Assembly (NCBI GenBank): GCA_944990035.1
Contig: CALYLX010000058.1
Coordinates: 124,001 to 188,000, forward strand
Direction: 5' to 3'
Length of the DNA: 64,000 nucleotides
Source: Clitopilus passeckerianus
Taxonomy: Eukaryota > Basidiomycota > Agaricomycetes > Agaricales > Entolomataceae
Part shown: positions 46,599 to 57,826 of the stretch, piece after piece
Numbering within the stretch: position 1 is the stretch's first letter
Layout of the letters: the number at the start of each line of letters is the position of its first letter
Position numbers and translations under genes: made by a program
Notes under the pieces: model-generated
Databases searched by the model: none
Told to the model about the DNA's origin: nothing
What the model saw: the letters and a program-made list of their open reading frames with translations, nothing else

Positions 46599-49280
46599 AT
46601 GATGCTAGATTCACTGGAGTCACGCTCGAGGAGCATGCAGGAAAGGACTTTCTGCAAATGGTGAGTGCGATAGTAGAGACGATCCTCAAGAAATAACCAA
46701 GAGATTAGGTTGAACACGAAGCTGGAGGCAAATAACTATCCCCCAATGTCGTCGCTGGTCAAGGATTTGTCGGACGGTGTGCGGCTAATTCAACTTATGG
46801 TGAGTGTTCGGAGCATACATTCACCCCAACCTTCTAATATTACTCCAGGAAATCATGGGTTCGTAGACTCATATTCCAACCATATTCCTCCGTTCTAACC
46901 AGGGGGACATCAGGCGACGTATCTCTCGGACGTTACAACAAGAATCCTCGGATGCGCGTCCAAAAGGCAGAGAACGTCAACAAGGCCCTGGAGTTCATTA
47001 CCTCTCGGGGAGTCAAACTTACGAACATCGGACCAGAAGGTACTCTCTCCCAACCAAACACCACCTGCTCTTCATTAAATCCCAACCGCCCAGATATCAT
47101 CGATGGGAACCTCAAGCTCATCCTCGGGATGATATGGACCCTCATTCTCCGGTTCACGATTGCAGACATCAGGTGCTTCCACATTAGTAACCCTTAGCCC
47201 CAGCCCGCTCATTCGGCTCATCCGCTCTCAAGTGAAGAAGGCTTGTCAGCTAAAGAAGGTCTCTTACTTTGGTGCCAACGGAAGACAGCGCCTTACAAAG
47301 AATGCAACGTGCAAGACTTCTCCTCGAGTTGGTCAGATGGGCTAGCTTTGTTCGTGCGCCGGTCTCTGACGCTTCCTTCCGGCCAAATACTGAACGCTCT
47401 CTACTGTATAGATGTGCCTTGATTCATTGTCATCGACCCGACCTATTGGATTACGATAAGCTTGACAAGGTATGTAACTCGCAATATTAGCCCGTTGTCG
47501 CTCTAACCAAAGCATTCTTTTGGCAGACAGACCGGCATGGGAACACTAGACTAGCATTCACCGTCGCCGCTGAACATCTCAACATACCGGTGAGTGACTT
47601 CTACCTCCTTCCATGCTCACTCATAAGTATTCCAGCAACTCCTTGAAGTAGAGGATCTTTGCGACGCGGCTCGCCCCGACGAACGTAGTGTCATGACGTA
47701 TATCGCCAGTTACTTCCACGCTTTTTCATCCATGGGTTTGTCCATTCATCATTCCCCTCGCTGACTACACTAACATACCTCAAGATCAAGCAGAAACCGT
47801 TTCACGACGTGTAGAAAAATTCGCAGAGCTCATGCAATCCGTGTGGGTATCCCGCAATGACTATGAACGTCGTATCCGCCTCGTAAGTTCCACCCATATA
47901 TTCACCGAAGTCTGGACCCATCTCATCCCCTACACCACAAGCTTCTCTCAGCCCTCTCCGAAATCCAATCCCAATGGTCCCTTGCCAAATTCACGGGCAC
48001 ATATGCCGACGCCAAGGAACAATCCGCCGAGTTCAGGAAGTATAAACATACCACCAAGCGAAAGTGGGTAGCTGAACGGCAAGATGTCGCAACGCTCTTC
48101 GGAAACGTGCAGACGAAATTGAAGACCTATGGATTGCGCGAATATGTGCCGCCTCCTGGGTTGTCATTAGCAGATTTGGATGACGCGTGGAAGGATATGT
48201 TGGCTAGTGAAGCCCAGCGGTCGAGGACGATCAACGCACAGATCAGGCAGTGGGTGTGGTTTGGTATCTGGCGATGGGTTGTAGTACTAACTATTGTTCA
48301 GAATTAAGGAGACCCTACGGAAGAAGTTTGCAGATCTGGCGAACGATTTTGAGAGGAGACTACACCAGGTGTCGTTTGCGCTCACGGCGGTCGATGGTCC
48401 CTTGGAGGTGAGGCATTCCTGTATGAAAAGCTTGAGGTACTCTAGGCTGACGAATCCTGCAGTCACAGCAAGAACAGATCCAGAAAGTACAGGGGCGATT
48501 ACCAGAGCTGACTGACCACCTTACGGCAGTAGCTAGAGCAGAAGAAGAATGCGTAGCAGCGAATATCGAAGAGAACGACTATACGGTGTTCACGAGTCAA
48601 GATCTTGAATATGAGCTGGAACTATTGACTCAGGGCATTGCGAAGAAGATATCCTTCATTGATAACCAGGTTTGTACTTCTAGAAAAACTGGTTCTGCAC
48701 AAGCTCATGTAGCTTTTTTACAGATTGTATCCCGCAACATGACGAACCTGACGCCGGCACAGCTTGAGCAATTTGAAGGCACCTTCCGATACTTTGACAG
48801 AGACGAGACGAACACGCTCAGCATCACCGAAATGGCTGCCGCGCTGGCCAGTCTGGGGATCGTGTATTCCGACGAGGACATGGACTACATCTATGACCAA
48901 CTTGTGGCCGATTACGGCGCAATTACTTACGAAGCATTTATCAACCTCCTGGTACGTCGGCCCTTGGTACGGCTGTGGTATAAGCGCTCAACTATTTTTA
49001 GGTGGACATCACTGAAGACCAGACATCTCCAGAACAACTGCGGGAGTCATTCCGTGGTATTGCTTCGGACAAGGTATGTACTGCGGCGTCCTTCTGTCCT
49101 AGGATTTTCTTGCTGACTATCCCGATGACGCAGCCGTTCGTCACCGAGCTCGACCTGCGCCTGGCCCATCTTCCGCAACCTGCGATTGATTATCTCCGAG
49201 AAGCGATGCCTAATGAGCCGAACGATGTTGGAGAGCCGCAGTACGACTACGAGCGATGGTTGGATGAAGTTTTCGCGTAG
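46599..49280 (+). CDS. alpha-actinin (actin cross-linking protein)
   Basis: About 14 exons encode some 640 residues. Two calponin-homology domains come first ([46 protein letters not shown]), then [20 protein letters not shown]. Spectrin-like helices follow and an EF-hand pair at the C-terminus ([17 protein letters not shown]). It bundles actin filaments, in fungi mainly at the contractile ring. The first frame break at the ATG exon is solved by the intron 46661-46708, which forms the invariant Trp (K-W-L-N-T). The N-terminus before CH1 is short; a further upstream exon cannot be excluded. The cofilin gene follows after 220 bp. Confidence 0.92.
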
Positions 49281-49500
49281 AACCACCTGTATACTACCTG
49301 ATTTCTTGTAATTTGGACTACGATACGCAGTAGATCATTGGGAGTTGCGATATCTTTCTGTTGACGACGCAGTTGGGCCTGGAGCGTCACGCGGATCACA
49401 GCCACAGATATCTCTGACTCTAAAGAGTTGATCCTCCTCGTCCTTTCAACTTGAACCACCACTATCACTACTTGAACGCGATTCTTCATAACTTTCAAAG

Positions 49501-50092
49501 ATGGCAAGTACATAGACCACTGGCGCTGCAAAGATCTCACCGCGATCCAGGCCTCCGGCGTCGGTGTCAACTCTTTATGCATGGACGAATACCAAGCACT
49601 CAAGCTCAAGAAAACGCACAAATATGTCATCTTCCAGCTGAGCAAAGATCATAAAGAAATTGTCGTTGAAAAGACGTCGTCTTCGACTGATTACGACGAC
49701 TTCGTCGCCGATCTTCCGGAAACGGAGACTCGCTGGGCCGTCTACGACTTTGAGTTCGAAAAGGAGGGGGCAGGTAAAAGGAACAAGTTGATTTTTGTTT
49801 CTTGGTGAGTACATCATTCAGACGACAAGATGCATGCTGCTTCCGCTATTCCATGGTTGCTGATTGGTACGATCAGGGCACCCGATACCGCAAAGATCAA
49901 GGATAAGATGTTGGCCGCATCGTCCAAGGACGCACTTCGCCGAAGCCTCGTCGGCATTGCCGTGGAGATCCAGGCTACAGAGTACTCTGAGGTTGCCTAC
50001 GAGTCAGGTACGCCGGTTTTAAATTTTGGTTTATCTAGCAGAACCTTATATACTTTTCGACAGTGCTGGATAAGGCTAACCGCGGCAATTGA
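49501..50092 (+). CDS. COF1: cofilin / actin-depolymerising factor
   Basis: Four exons (49501-49503, 49551-49804, 49877-50007, 50064-50092) give 138 residues, the usual fungal size. It severs and depolymerises actin filaments. Visible: [46 protein letters not shown] and the actin-binding long helix [10 protein letters not shown]. The first exon is only the ATG, and the intron after it begins GCAAGT, a GC-AG intron; the nearby GTACAT donor gives the wrong frame. Immediately downstream of alpha-actinin on the same strand. Confidence 0.95.
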
Positions 50093-50349
50093 ATGTGTCC
50101 ATCATAGAGACCTCCTTCCTATAACTCTGTTTCACGACTTTCAGAATACCTTTGCAACTAAATATACATATTTTATGCCCCCCATGACGCGCTTGAACTT
50201 CACCCTCAAATTCGCAATCGAAATACCGCGAAGCGGTTGATCTCAAACGATCTCCGTAATCCTGTGTAACAAATAACCTACTATTGTGAGAGGTCTACCC
50301 TACGAGCGGTGGTATAGTTGGGACAATGGTCCCTCTGGTATAATATGCA
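50093..50349. other. convergent 3' region
   Basis: Between the cofilin stop and RanGAP stop; no gene. Confidence 0.4.
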
Positions 50350-51617
50350 TTAATTAATACCGACCTTACTCATAAGCTCTGCAAGGTCGTCGGCAGCCTT
50401 CTCTACAGCTTTCTTGTCCTCCTCCCTCAACTCGACCTTCGAAAGGTCAGCCGGGGCTTTGACAGGCTCTACGACTGCAGTTCCAGCTGCTTCTTCCTCT
50501 TCTTCCTCTTCCTCCTCCTCTTCGTCGGTTGCAAACAGTTTTCCGCCTCTCTGCTTCAGGCTGAGTGCAAGGGTCTCCAAATGCTCATCATCATCCTCCT
50601 GGTCGTTATCCTGAAGTTCCAGTCTCATGAGACTTGCAAGCCCAGAGGTGATAGCGTCGGCGAGCAGGGAGAACGTCTGCGACTCCAAGTTGTTGTTCTG
50701 CAGCTGCAAAGTGTGCAATTTCCCATTTGATCCCGTCGCCAGTGCAGAGAGCAAGATCGGGACCTCTCCCTCATTTGACAGCACACAATCCGAGAGATTG
50801 AGCGTATGCAGCTCTGGCCACGACTGCAACGCCTCTGTCCAGGCTTCCAAACCCTTCGAGGCGCCATCCTCCGTGAAGGTGTTATCCTGGAAATCGACAT
50901 GCCGCAGGTTGGGGTTCTTCGCAAGCCCCTTCGCCAGCGCCGTTATACCGTCCATACGGATACCATTTTGTGGCATCCTGACCTCCTCAAGTCCTTCATG
51001 AGCAGCGAACGCATCGGCCCAAGCATTGGCTGATCCATTCTCCAATCGATTTCGACCACATATCAGTGTTCGTAGGTTTGATTTCTTTCCCTCGGCTTTG
51101 CTTAGCTCGGCCGATTTGAGGAGGGCGTTGGCGAGGACTGCACCGCCTGCTGGTCCGAGGCCGTTGTTGTTGAGTTTGAGGATTTGGAAGGAGCGGTTCT
51201 GGGTGAGGAGGGGGACTATTGGGTCGACTGATCGACCACCGAAAGCGTTGTCGGATAGGTTTATCTCCACGAGGGATGTTTTGTCTTTGAGAGCATCGCA
51301 GATCGCGGTCAGAGCTTGGGGTATTTCTGAGATCAGACGTCCGGTAAAGATATCTGCGAAATCGGCGATCTGTAATGAGAACTCGTTCAGAAACGAGACT
51401 TTTGGAGTACATTAAGCAGTCGCACCTTCAGAGCCTCGGTCTTCTTCAGGAAATCAGCAAGTTCTTGTGATGCCTCGATGCCAATGGTGTTGCCTCCGAG
51501 ATGGATCTCTTCAACCTTTGTAGGGTCATGAGATGCGAGGTGAGGCTTAATATCCTCCCGGGTATCGAGCTTTAGGCCCTTTCCATTGATTGACAAGACC
51601 TTTGGATTAGAAGCCAT
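50350..51617 (-). CDS. RNA1: Ran GTPase-activating protein (RanGAP)
   Basis: Exons 51617-51426 and 51369-50350 (intron 56 nt) give 403 residues starting MASNPKVLSINGKG. It is a leucine-rich repeat protein of the Rna1 type: V-E-E-I-H-L-G-G-N-T-I-G, L-V-E-I-N-L-S-D-N-A-F-G-G-R, L-K-L-N-N-N-G-L-G-P-A-G-G and the invariant catalytic Arg region (I-C-G-R-N-R-L-E-N-G). An acidic run of about 13 Glu and a charged tail close the protein. It stimulates GTP hydrolysis by Ran on the cytoplasmic side and thus powers nuclear transport. The transposon starts about 110 bp upstream of the ATG, inside the promoter. Confidence 0.95.
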
Positions 51618-51735
51618 TATGGATGCAGTCGTGGTATAATCCAAGCAATGCCGAAGTGCGTTCAATCAAACCAAAAAAGTTGGTCAAATGGGTTTATCAA
51701 TTCGCAATCAATATCGCCATTAGAGATAAGATATG

Positions 51736-51764
51736 GGCACTTTAACTATAGTTGGGGGTTCGCG
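51736..51764 (+). repeat. left terminal inverted repeat
   Basis: 29 bp, starts GGCACTTTAACTAT; directly preceded by the target duplication AAGATATG. Confidence 0.9.
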
Positions 51765-52038
51765 AAGCGTTTCGAAAAAATTAATTAATTAATTGCCGAT
51801 GGAGCGAGGGAGAACGGAAATTAATTGATGAGGTACATGTACTACCGTATCGTAGCAACCACCAGCCCGACGAGACCAAAGAAATCGGCAGGAAATCAGT
51901 GAACGGGTAGCCTTACCAAAGAAAAGTATTGATTATATTGCAATTGAGTATCGGAATGCGTTTCGTAGACTGCAAAATGTTTTCCGAGTCAGAATTAGCA
52001 CTTGAACACCTACACAGACAGAAATATCAAACATACCT

Positions 52039-55000
52039 TCATGAACCGCTTGCACTGGAGCCAGCAAAGTTTGGACAGTAGTGTTCTCCGCCTCTCCCCT
52101 TACATTTGTCTCCGCCACAGCAAAGACAAGTTCGGGGCTTGTGGTACATCACCCGTGATAGGCCCAAGTTTGGACCTGGATGAAAATCACTTGGTTGAGC
52201 CCGTTTCTTCCCCTTGTCACGAGAGCCTGAGGATGCTGACCCTGCAGCCACTGGCAGGGTTTGTTGGAAACGGTGCGCTGAAGAATTCTTGAACACAAGT
52301 GCAGTCGGAGCCTGACTACCAGTGCTGCTTCTAGGTCCACTCTGCTCTGCCGGTGGGTTGGATGTATTGATCATTGTCCAGTCAGCGGGTATAGCTGGAC
52401 GTGGTAGCGGGAGAGCCGTGATTTGAGCAGCAACCAGAGTACGCTCAGCAATTGGGATAGGTGGGATAGCAGAGCGGTCTGGAGTAAGATTAGAGGCAAC
52501 TTGCTGGAATGTAGCACGATAGGGTTCGAAGCTGTTCTTCTCATTTCTTGTTTCCAACCATGATTTATAGAAGTTCTTCAAGTGTTCAGGAAGCTAATGG
52601 AACAAATATGGAGCACTTAGTTAGTACTATCAACGTATGTTCAAGTACTACATAGACATACCTTGTAGAACACTTTTACTCTGTCAGATTTTGCAGACCA
52701 TTGAGCGGTCAATGTTATCCAATTTGGCTTTAAACCATGTGTAAAGGGACCATCCGGCCTGAGGAACTCTCTGAACAAAGCATGTTCCTCTTGGGTGTGG
52801 ACGGGAGAACAGCAAACCGAGTTTCTTGTTGTATAGCAAGGTTATAGTGGCGGATTTTGTTGTCTTTGGCATGCTGAACGGAAAAGCTGTCCATACCAAG
52901 GGTTTGTTTGGAAGCAGGAGACAGAGGAAGAATACCAAAGGTCTCCCGGGATGGTCGGTAGTTAGTACCGTTGACCCACCCAACAAGAGAAGGTTCCAGG
53001 GTAGTTGGGTCAAACATGTCTCGAGTAACATCGATAAGGTCTGCAAGGTGGTTCCGAGTCCAGATATCAAATGATCCTTGAAACGGCTTTCCTGTGCGGT
53101 TTAGAGTCCCAACCTAAGTAGTTTAGAATGCCACTGTACTAAGCTTGTAAGGATAACAGTACTTACTACAAGGTTGTGATGACTGCAGTAATCACGAAGG
53201 AGGTTGGCTGCAAACTGCGGTGAGGCACAATATGAGCCAAAGCGCCTTGCTATGTTCTGGTGCACCCCACCCTCAACTCCATTTGTGCCCGAAGACAGTG
53301 ATAGAGTTGAAGACCAAACTTGTCTTTGCGATCGGGAGTGTAGAGTTTGACTCCACATGGGTCAGAATAGTAACCCGCATGGATGTTCTCAAGGATGTTC
53401 TTTGCCTTCAAGAATGATGCTTCATTGAAAAGTGGCTGACTGGTTGTCGCATCAACAAGTGGTCCATAGGTACGGATGACCTGTGCAACTCGAGGAGCTA
53501 GAACATCGGCCCGGGGACAAACCGTCGAACACGCTTCCAGACCCAGTTGGACTTCCAGAGAACCATCTGATCCCAGGTGATACCTTGAGTAGCTAAGAAC
53601 CGCTCTACTGCAGCCTTATCCTCTGGGTCCGGAATGAAAATAGCATCACGAAGAGCCCGGGCAAAGGCATGACGCAGACCATGAGTTCGTGAAATCTTGA
53701 ACTGATCCATAAGATGCCAAATGTCCCCGAGCACTCGTGAGCGTAACTCTGGGTCTGAGTAGAGACCAGAGACGGTAGCTGCAGTAGTGGCAAGGGCAGC
53801 CGGGATGTATTTGTCTGCCAGAGACATTGCTGCAGAATCAGCAGCTGATGATGCTGTCAACTGCTCGGTCTCCGCATCGTGGCTGATCAATGCTGGCCAT
53901 TGAAGCCGCTCAATATCATCCATACTCTCCTCCTCAGATAATAAGGAGGGATCAGGATGGGGCTCAATACCTTCAATAGGATCAGAGTAGGGATCATGGT
54001 TGGGAGTGTAAGGGTGGGGTGGAAGGGGGCAGCGGGGTAAATCACGAACAGGTGCAATACCAAGTGCTATTTGAACATCCCGCATATCACAGAGCATCCG
54101 GTAAGGAAGAGGCTGAGCCACTTCAGAGATAGCTGTGTCCGCTTTCGAGGGTAATAGGGCACCTCGGACCAGGTATGCAGGTTGGATAATGGCCGTAATA
54201 TTGATGAGAGTGCGGGTGCGGGTGACGTTCACACCATTGTGCTTCTTGACGCTTGCACGATCTGGTGCAACGTAGCCAATGGCCACAACAGAAGAGCCAT
54301 CCCGTGAGAGCAACTTCACCTGAGTGCCAGGAGGGGTGTCAAGGGATATGGGACGCTGTGAGGCCACACTGGTGATGTGCTCTTGGAGGGTCCAGGTTGC
54401 ATATCCGTCAAGGCTTGCATACCGAATTGCATCACTGGATAGTTCATCCTCAACCCAGGCTGTACTAATGCGAACAGTTTCATTCTTGGAAATGTATCGC
54501 TTCAACAGAACGCCAACAAGATCCTGCAGAGAGGTGTTGGATCTTTGAGTCAGGTTGCGTTCATGGGCCATAGCGCCAAGCTCAATGGCTCCAGAAAATG
54601 GAGGGATGTCACGTTTTGTGTCAAACCCACAGTTTTTGAAAAGCCGGGTGAAGTCAGCTTTAATATGGACACCGTATTTTCGGATCCGAGGGCTTCGAAG
54701 CAAGGCCAGCAAGGCTGAGGGAGGGTTGAGGTATCCAGTGGCTGTAAGAGGAAGTTTTGAAAGCTATAAAGTATTTAATTGATGAACATAGTTGCAGTCA
54801 ATGCAGCTTACACAAATAAGATAAATCTTCTTATCCACAACAAGTGTAACAACGGCAACGTAACCCTGGATTCCTTCATCGACCGGCCATTCCATGTCCA
54901 TCCCCACATCAAAGTATTCTCCATCTCCAAGCCGACTAACCTGCTCCATTACGAGATTCATCTGGAAGGTGATCTGGAATGATGACTCCAGAATAACGAT

Positions 55001-57473
55001 TGTCCAGTCCAAAGGTATGACAAGGGCATCCAGTGTAGTCGATGACAGTATAGGCTTGACATCACGACGAAGAGACGGAAACACTTTCTCGAGCTCTGCC
55101 TTGTCACCCCGAACATTATCTGTGAAGACCAGTTCAATATCATCATGGCCATACTCTCGAAGAGAGTGAGGAATGGTTGCCAATGCCGGCATGAACTGGT
55201 TGTGGGCCTTTGTGGGAGTGAGGGTCATGGTTCGAACCTCGTTGTACTCATTGATGCCGGTATGTAGAGCACCAAAAACGGGCTCGCCGTTCACCTTCCC
55301 GATGTGCTTCGAACCTGGAAAACAACGAGCACCTTGATAAGCACCCATATGATGTGTTGGAGAAAGGTTCATACCTTGAAACTGTGGTCTATCGTCAGTA
55401 TCCGGCAAGACAGCATTGCCATATGTTGGTCGATCTCGCATGCATGTCTTTCCATAAATGCATTGTAGAGATCTCCAAAGTAGCGCCCTGAGGGGACGTA
55501 ACCTGCATACTTAGCACGGTCATTCCACAGCCCAAACCGGGATGCTGCACTAGCAGTCCTCTTATGGACTCAGTTTCCATCCGACTTTTCACGAGCTCGT
55601 AGTACAGCAGCTGGAGTTTTTCATGGCGACGAATGTAGAATGTACGAATCATGGCCGCAAAGGGAGATGGCCCATGACCGCGTTGAAAGCTGGATCGAAG
55701 GAGAGCAATCAGGCGGTCGGTAACACCGCAACGATGAGTGAGGTAGAATGTGAATTGTGAGGCAACAGCAGGGGAAGGGCATCGAGGAGGGCGGGTGACC
55801 AGCTTTGATAAGTCTTCTTGCATTCCGAGCGTCCGCACTTATATCGGTACCCGATGATATAGATGTTCTGGTCAATGTCAACAATTCTTCGAGGCGAATC
55901 CGTCCAGCCGTTGAGCTGCAATGCGACAGGTATGTGATTCCCAGCTGTTCGCCCAGCTTTGCGACACTCTGGGCACGGGATGCTCTGGTTGTCGACAAAG
56001 AAATGCGGAAGCCATACGAACCAGGTAGGTTCATAGAAGATCTCGGGTTCAATTTGAAAGATGCGTGCGGCCTTGAAGAGCGGATTTTTTGGCCGAATGA
56101 AGAACGATCCGTTCTCATAGCAGGATGGCTGCTTGGAACGGTTCCTGTCGGCCTCCTCACGGAGGTGGGTGCAGATTTCCTTGTATTTGGATTTGAGCCA
56201 GTGGGGTAGCGTCGAGTTCGGTTGTTTGCTCGTTGCGGGAGACATCTCGTCGTCGTCTGGGAGGGTCCCGAAGTTGTCTGCTTCGTCCTCTCTGTCCTCT
56301 CCTTCGCCCTGAAAGGCATCCGTGCCACCCACTCCCAAATCCTGGTCCAACCCACCGTCGAAATCATCGAAATCGTAGAAATCGCAAGTGAGCTCCACCG
56401 GCTCCGGTGGAGCTCTAGAAGTTACATCCGGCAGCGGATGTAACTTCCTCTGGTTTGTTGGAGCTGCTGGTGTTCCTGCTGAGCAACGGTTAGCGTCAAA
56501 ATCCAAGCAAATAGTGAAATGCAACTCACTGGTGCCGAAAGCGCGATGCTCGTGCCGTACGTCTTTGTCACGTAGCCTGGGGTCGACTACATTGAGTTCT
56601 GGGTAGGAAATAGGTGTTAGCATGCTTATATATCTTCGATAAAGTGAAATGAACATACCTGGATTGGCCGGCTCTTCTGTGAGATCTCTCCCTTCCATCG
56701 TGCTCTTATTGGCAGTTGCCGGCCTCTTTCCTTTCTCTCCAGTCGTGGTATTTGCTTGGTTTGTTACTAAGATATATTATTAGAATGTAAGAGTGTCAAT
56801 TTTACCAGAGAACATACATGGTAGTTCAGTAGGTGTGCCATGGCGTTCACTTGCGGCGACGCTGGTAGCACGCGAATGAGAAGAGAAAAACCCTAGGTTT
56901 GTTAGTCAGGGAGGCCTTCGAACATATGTTGAGTGATCACATACCTTCGAGCGATATCTGCCTTGTATTTCGAGGCGGATAAATAGCAGGAGATGAGTCG
57001 CGAGACTCGCTGCCTGATCCAGTCTGAGCACGAGACAAGCGCTTGTCAGGGCGCTTGTCAACGGCCGCGCTTGGTGCATTTGGCAAAGGTTCGGCCACTA
57101 CAACAGGTGGCGAGGCTGCTGGGGCATGCTGAGCCAAGGGAGTTGTGCCAGGCTCGTTGTCTGTAGGTGGGATGGATCAGAATCTCGTTTGGTTGCTCTT
57201 ACACGTGCGTGAACGTACCAGGAGCCGTGATTGGCTGGCAAGAGGCCTCGACAGCCTTGTTATGGGCGTCTGATTGATGGAAGCAGCTGTCAGCGCTGCG
57301 TGGACTGAATAAGGTTGCCAACACTCACCTGGAGCCGTGCTCGATGCTGCCACCCTGGCCTTTGCAGGTCGGCCAACGGGCCTTCCGGTCGCGGAAGGGG
57401 CGCCTTTCCTATTCTTGGTCCCTTTCGGGCGTCCTGGACCGCGTTTGGTCCTTTCAGTCGCGTCTTGCTCCAT
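52039..57473 (-). CDS. transposon protein: AT-hooks, DUF6729, WRN-like 3'-5' exonuclease, Cys-rich tail (four 1-nt frameshifts)
   Basis: The first exon (from 57473) has two AT-hook motifs (RGPGRPKGT, GRPVGRPAK). After several exons with low-complexity sequence comes the DUF6729 region: paired Cys (C-P-E-C; C-G-R-S-E-C), WSPALLDALP, IDHSF (55389), FTDN (55120). A 3'-5' exonuclease of the DEDDy class follows with its motifs intact: GMDMEW (54890-54898), K-A-D-F-T-R-L (54653) and YASLDGYATW (54407). Then TNGVEGGVHQ (53272) and a C-terminal Cys-rich finger (C-L-C-C-G-G-D-K-C). Single-base shifts occur near 55742, 55566, 53515 and 53289; one extra G or C in an existing short run repairs each. The exonuclease and DDE-like parts are recognised by motif order; the length is about 1,600 residues. 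Confidence 0.82.
56390..56447. repeat. two adjacent perfect hairpins inside the transposon coding sequence
   Basis: 56390-56401 pairs with 56404-56415 (12-bp arms, loop CT) and 56418-56430 pairs with 56435-56447 (13-bp arms, loop GCAG). They follow each other within 2 bp and lie within the exon downstream of the AT-hook part. Confidence 0.85.
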
Positions 57474-57550
57474 AAGAGGACGTGCTGATTGTTGGTTGTC
57501 GTGAGCTGGTCGTCGTTGACAGATGGCCGCCTCCTCATTGCCTAAATTAG

Positions 57551-57584
57551 TAGTTAGCCGGAACATTAATAGTTAGCCGGAACA
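57551..57584. repeat. subterminal direct repeat of the transposon
   Basis: TAGTTAGCCGGAACA occurs twice (57551-57565, 57570-57584), between the gene start and the right TIR. A candidate binding site for the element's own protein. Confidence 0.7.
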
Positions 57585-57640
57585 CGAGGACTTAAAGTTA
57601 CTCAAAAGAGTAAGTAGACTTAAATTAATAAATTAAGTCT

Positions 57641-57669
57641 CGCGGGCCCCCAGCCATAGTTAAAGTGCC
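57641..57669 (-). repeat. right terminal inverted repeat
   Basis: 29 bp, matching the left end in 25 positions; the four differences are all transitions and in each the left end has A or T. Directly followed by AAGATATG. Confidence 0.9.
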
Positions 57670-57826
57670 AAGATATGAGGAATCCTACAACGCAACGGCG
57701 ACGGCGGATCTCAGTTTGTATTTAAAGTGGGCGAAACTCAAACATGTTAACAGTTTACTGCTTTCTTTCTAACCACCATCATCAGTAAGTACGACGAATG
57801 CTGATAGACCCTGAGACCGCCCGCTC

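Larger units (their letters stand above)
51728..57677. mobile_element. DNA transposon with TIRs, 8-bp TSD and a DUF6729-exonuclease gene
   Basis: The element proper spans 51736-57669 (5,934 bp). Its ends are 29-bp terminal inverted repeats: 51736-51764 reads GGCACTTTAACTAT..., and the reverse complement of 57641-57669 matches at 25 of 29 positions. Both are flanked by the same 8-bp word AAGATATG (51728-51735 and 57670-57677), a target-site duplication. The single gene (52039-57473) runs from right to left. Subterminal repeats are present at the right end. An 8-bp duplication is known from hAT, P, KDZ and IS256/Mutator-related groups; the protein argues against hAT. The element sits between RanGAP and MsrA, in what would be a roughly 210-bp shared promoter without it. 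Confidence 0.9.

Noticed and set aside
50350..50620. poly-Ser protein on the plus strand
   Set aside because: It is the antisense of the poly-Glu tail of RanGAP.
51736..57669. hAT transposon, from the 8-bp TSD
   Set aside because: The encoded protein has no hAT dimerisation domain or BED finger that I can see; the TSD length alone does not decide the group.
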